The notes beneath the pieces were generated by a model. It searched no databases, had not been told where the DNA came from, and saw only the letters and a list, made by a program, of their open reading frames with translations. The position numbers were made by a program, and so were the translations under genes. Source: Ancylostoma caninum (Eukaryota; Nematoda; Chromadorea; Rhabditida; Ancylostomatidae). From it: a stretch of DNA of 64,000 bases. Below are positions 59,580 through 64,000 of the stretch, one piece after another. The DNA lies in contig JBAJFG010000034.1 in assembly GCA_037903475.1 (NCBI GenBank), positions 310,001 to 374,000 on the forward strand. Reading direction: 5' to 3'. Positions within the stretch are counted from its first letter, which is position 1. Each line of letters begins with the position of its first letter.

Positions 59580-60734
59580 AGTGATTGAGCGGGCACTGTA
59601 TGACGAATTTTCAACTGCTGAAAAAATATTGTTATAATTATACAAAGATAAGTCTTCGGAAATTCTTTTAAATGCTTAATAAGTGAGTGTGAAGCATTCA
59701 ACGGTAGAGAAGTTTCATGGAAATGAGGACCAAGTCGTACCCCTTGGATGGCGCAAAGCAAGCAACAGCCAATGAGAGACGGTAGAGACCGCCTACGTAT
59801 CCCCACACACTACACACCAGCTGCATCTGAACTGAGGACACGGCCTTGTTTCAAGCAGAACAACAGTAAGTAGTAGGACCTATGTGAAATCCCTGTTTTA
59901 CTATAAAATTGATGTCTCAGTGGTCCATGACTCCTATAAAATTCCTTATGTCCATTATTTCGACTGATTCATAACCACATCAGCTACTGTTTTAGTCTCC
60001 ACATAGCTGCTCTGCTTTAATAGAACTGGAGATAGAAGAGACCAGAGCGGAGACGACCAGACGCGATCGCACGCGTCTCACTCCTGCCTCTTTGCACTCT
60101 GATTGTCTGCGCATCCACATATTTCATGAAGAACATCGTTCCCATTCTCTACCGATCATGTAGTGTGAGGCGTGATAGATGACCCATTCGCCTGGAGTCT
60201 AGGCTCAACAATATATTTCTTTTCCACTTTGCAGGATTTCTCTGGAAAAACCTTAGGAGTTTTCTTGGCATGGCCTGTATTGCCGACATTGGTATCCAAT
60301 CACCAAATTTGAGAAATTTACTAACTCAATTTCAAACCTCTAGGGAAATTTCAGGGCAAACTATCCCCGAATCACTGTATGCATATCTCCTACGCCTTTG
60401 ATGTTAACATAATTTTGGCGCTCCTTGGGGAAATACCACATGGGCGACACAGCAGGCATACTAACAAGCTATGAAAAAAGCTTAGTTACACGTCACCAAA
60501 GAAAAACTGGTAATTTCATACTATTGAAACGAAATTTCATTCACGAAAGGGATCATTCATCATTTACTTCTTCCTCCTACGTTTTACTTCCCTACTATGA
60601 AGTACACGCGCAGAAGATCGAAGGGCCAAAGGGCTAGTAGTTGCACACAGCTTGGTTACTTTACTAGTAGAATCCAGCGCAACAAAAAAGTACTCTAAAC
60701 TATGTACTCCAAACTTCTATTCCAAAAAATAGCA
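59580..60734. other. Intergenic downstream of spc-1
   Basis: No gene recognised. Confidence 0.4.
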
Positions 60735-60740
60735 TTTATT
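60735..60740 (-). terminator. Poly(A) signal of spc-1
   Basis: AATAAA on the minus strand, 226 bases after the spc-1 stop codon. Confidence 0.65.
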
Positions 60741-60965
60741 AAATTCTAACACATCACATCACGCTGTCTTCATAGATATCCGAAGAAAGATCGCATAAAA
60801 ATTCAATTAGTAATAAAAAGTCATTGCCTTTACATACACATAACGTAGCAAAGCTGCCGGCCAAAGACGGGCTGGGCGCAAGGATTCTGAAGCAAAACAG
60901 CAAACAACATTGTACAGAGTATAGACGGATAACAAGTATTCGGAAGAGAACCGCAACGATCATAT

Positions 60966-63900
60966 TTAGCTTTGGAAGAGCGCGTGAACGAATTGCTCGT
61001 AGTCGAGTCCTCCTTGGATGGAGCGACCGGAAATCGCATCCGTGTACGGCTTCATCCTCTTGATACAGTACTCGGCCTGTTCCGTGGTGAGGTTCTGAAG
61101 AAGTAGAAGGCTTTAGCAATCATACATTTGCGATTGGATTCTTGAGCAACAGAAGAAATTCTCGAGCTTTAATCAATGGGCTTTAGAGGAAAAAAGTTCC
61201 AGACTATATAAAAAGAGAGCAAATTAAGTGCAAACGTGAAAAACGCTCCACACTAGACAAGCAGTATACAAATTATGCTAACTTACCGCATAAAGCTCTT
61301 CGGCAGTGACATAGGGACGGAATTCTTTGGATAGTGCACGGAACGCCATCTCGATCTCCTCAGATGACTGGATATTTTCAGTTTCCTTGCTGATCATGAA
61401 CGCCATGTAGTCTTGCAGCGTCACATAACCATCACGATTCGGATCAACAATATCCAGGATACGGTTGAACTCTGGCTCCGGCTGGCCCTCATCCACCATC
61501 GGAAGATCGTAGCCGAGCGCTCGAAGACAGCTCTTGAATTGTTGGTGATCCAAACGTCCACATTTTTCCTGAAAAAAAGGTGTAGTTTGGAAGGACATAG
61601 AATTTGCAATTTTTTTCTGGAACAGTTGACAAGGAACAGTGAAACTCACCTTGTCGAAGTGCTTGAACATCATCGAGAACTCGCGCAGTGCTTCTTCGGT
61701 CACACCCGACTGGTTCCTTGCTTGAATCTGTTGTTCTAGGTTGTGCTGCATTCTCATAGCCAAGTGATCCAATTGGTCCCAAGCTTGGGCTAATCCTACG
61801 GTCGAATGCTCCGTATACCTTAATACATAAGTAATAAATAGAATCAAATCAACCTAAGGCAACCCAAAGACACAAAATTTGGTGAAAGCGGCTGCTTGAG
61901 GAGTCAAAACAGCGAACATATTGGATGGGGCAGCTCGGAGAATCAAAACAACCAGCACATGACTCCGCCCACCTGTTGTCCAGAATCAAATTCCTCTCCA
62001 ACATCGCGCCTTGTTCCTCAATCTTTCGCAATTGTGTCTTGTTCGCTCGGATTTCGCCAGCCTTCCGTTTCAAAACCTCCAACTGCTCTTCAAGGGAACC
62101 ACTGGCTTCCATCATTTCCTAGAGAGAACAGTGAGTTCTAACTTCCTAGGATTTCAGGAAGGAAGATCATTATTCAATACCTGCCGGGTCTGCGTCAACC
62201 AATTATGGAACACATTGGCTAGTTTGGCAAAGTCTCGGCGTAATCGGTCATTTTCTTCTTGACGGGCGTTCTCTTTTTGTAGCTCAACCTCGCGATCCTG
62301 TAAAGAACACTCCGCTATTCCAGCAGCCACTTGGTACAGCAAAAAGTCAAGTAGCGTCCAATTTCACCTTGATTATTCTCTGCAGGTTACGCCATGTGTC
62401 CTCAAGTGCATCCATAGTGAACCAAGTGTAGGGATTAGGGCCAACATTGAACGACTTGATCTGTCTATCCAAAGCCTGCAGCTGTCGGAAGTCCTCCTCA
62501 GCCGAGCTTAGGGAACGCTGAAAAAAATGTCAGTGTGCGGATCTCCTTCATCAGGATAATTGCCATAATCCTCACCTGAAACTCTGCATGCGCTTCTCGA
62601 AGAGCGCGAATTTCCTCTAGTGAATTGCACCTAACGGGGTCTGTCAAATCTTCCTCTGCATTTTCAAACCATGAATTGAAGGTGGAGGCCTTCTTGGCGA
62701 ATGCCAAATAGAGCTCCTGCAATGAAGAAATGTCTAAGAATCCAGGAAGCACAATGCATAAATAGGCTTTCTTACCTCAATTTGTTTATACTGTTCTTGC
62801 ATTTTAAGCAATTTCTGACGACGTCCTTCGGAATGGGCGAGAAGTTGCTGCCACCTCGTGATGACGTTAGCATGACGTTTCTGGATGGCGGGTGACTGAT
62901 GGTGGTTGCTGCTCACAAGTTGGTCCTTCAGTTCCGTAATCCTAGAAGAAACGTACTTCCGTGGTAGCCTTCAGTTTTAATCCAGAAGCATTCAAAATAA
63001 CGTACCTCTGGATTCCCTCATGCTCGAAGGCGTTCAAACCGGCATCGAAAGCTTCCTGCTTGGTAAGGAGAATCTGCACAGAAGACAGATCCCTACCGTA
63101 GTCGTCAGATCGAACCTGCTGTTCTTTTTCCGCTGAAAAGAAAAACCATACGCTCCAAAATAAGCAGAATTATGATGGTAATCAGCAGTTCGTTCGCTTA
63201 CCAATCCAGCTTTCAACAACATCGCATTTCCACATGAACTGCAGGTAGGCGGAGTTATCGCGAAGTTTCTGGAGACGTCGAGCGGCCATATCCTGGATCT
63301 CGCGCAGGCGATTCAGGAGTTGGTCGCAACGATCCTTGATGCGAGGGCCATGATGGTTGCCGGAGTCGATGAGCTAAAAATTTTCTCATACAACTTCTAC
63401 ACCAAGAGAGAAGTAAACCTAATAAGAGGGTAACTTGTTTACCTGTTTTCCTTGTCGAATCAAATCGTCCACACGCTGCTTGTGGAGCTGAAGATCCACT
63501 TCGAACGTATCGTGCTTCTTCAGAAGTCCTTGCACACCAGCCATGTTATCGCCGTAGTTATCGGATCCTACAAAACAACACTTTCGTCTGTGGACCAGTG
63601 AAACCAGAGCAAAAATTACCAAGAATCTGTTGCTTCTCGTTCATCCAGGCTTCTTCTTCCTCAATCTTGCCAAGGAATTCCTGGAAGTCTTCGGACTCGT
63701 TCAGTTTCTGATGGCTGAAAGGAGCAGAAAATAACTACCAATCCAAGTTTTCGTAGAATTTCACAGATTACTCACCGGCTGCCAGTCAGATCACGAATTT
63801 GTCCCCAGCTACGCTCCAGATCGGCCATTCTTCTCTGGATCTCTTCGCCAGCGATTCCTGTCGAACGCAGCAGTTCCTCACCCTTCTGGCGAACTTGGGA

Positions 63901-64000
63901 GACCTGAAGAATGCTCATTTCACTGAGCTTTCAGGATAATTAAAGTACCGACATCAAAATGACTTACGAGTGGTTCGTGGCTTGCCAGTTCGGTATCCAG
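60966..64000 (-). CDS. spc-1: Alpha-spectrin, C-terminal part (5' end beyond the window)
   Basis: Alpha-spectrin pairs with beta-spectrin to form the actin-linked membrane skeleton. Fourteen exons on the minus strand: 60966-61094, 61287-61568, 61650-61818, 61973-62118, 62181-62297, 62368-62517, 62576-62716, 62776-62941, 63006-63132, 63202-63373, 63443-63567, 63620-63714, 63776-63903 and 63968 onward. All have GT-AG borders. They encode about 659 residues: several triple-helical spectrin repeats, with the characteristic W and leucine-rich heptads (for example [18 protein letters not shown]), then [17 protein letters not shown] leading into the calmodulin-like end. EF-hand 1 ([14 protein letters not shown]) is degenerate; EF-hand 2 ([13 protein letters not shown]) has a canonical calcium loop. 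The protein ends ...FVHALFQS. Near-identical to what is known of nematode SPC-1. Introns here are short (58-192 bases), unlike those of the other genes in the window. Confidence 0.98.

Noticed and set aside
59264..59584. 106-codon open frame
   Set aside because: It runs through an inverted-repeat element and is best explained by its GC-rich arms.
1..64000. CRISPR arrays, bacterial operons, riboswitches, spliced-leader RNA or rRNA genes
   Set aside because: None seen; the sequence is a eukaryotic, intron-containing nematode genome.

Overview
The window is from a nematode, most likely a clade V parasite of the strongylid or hookworm type. The evidence is an unmistakable nematode alpha-spectrin gene, many small exons with T-rich 3' splice sites ending in TTTCAG or TTNCAG, candidate spliced-leader acceptors just before start codons, nematode-type TTAGGC units inside a repeat, and large, transposon-rich introns and intergenic DNA. 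Genes are described as exon chains read by eye from reading frame, phase and GT-AG signals; no alignment or RNA data were available.

Layout: (1) 36-2291, minus strand: a PPP4R2-type regulator of protein phosphatase 4 with a repetitive AT-hook tail. It runs off the left edge and has two MITEs in its introns. (2) 3375-3844, minus: a tiny putative PHD-like zinc-finger gene. (3) 4528-9133: nested mariner wreckage, including a composite element of about 1.2 kb. (4) 9863-10780, plus: a small lysine-rich gene of unknown function. (5) 10.8-22.9 kb: mostly repeats and palindromes, plus one orphan exon-like stretch (12038-12214) and a hammerhead-like motif. (6) 23111-30245, plus: a complete nine-exon aquaglyceroporin of 312 residues, whose intron 6 holds a third copy of the composite element's core. 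(7) 34546-36081, plus: a complete five-exon gene for a 191-residue protein with four membrane segments, family not recognised. (8) 36.3-60.7 kb: about 24 kb with no gene I can recognise, holding hAT-like and fold-back MITEs, another full composite element and a GC-rich stretch with CRE and TATA-like motifs. (9) 60966-64000, minus: the 3' part of alpha-spectrin (spc-1), 14 exons through both EF-hands, running off the right edge.

The host genes look functionally unrelated: phosphatase regulation, water/glycerol transport, a membrane protein and the membrane skeleton. I see no operon. The most unusual structure is the composite element, present as two full copies (6145-7356 and 41259-42467) and one core-only copy (25409-26262). 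It combines TA-flanked terminal inverted repeats of about 145 bp starting CAGTCCGG, a hairpin with nematode telomere-like TTAGGC units, and two tandem tRNA-like modules with Pol III box A/B-like sequences.
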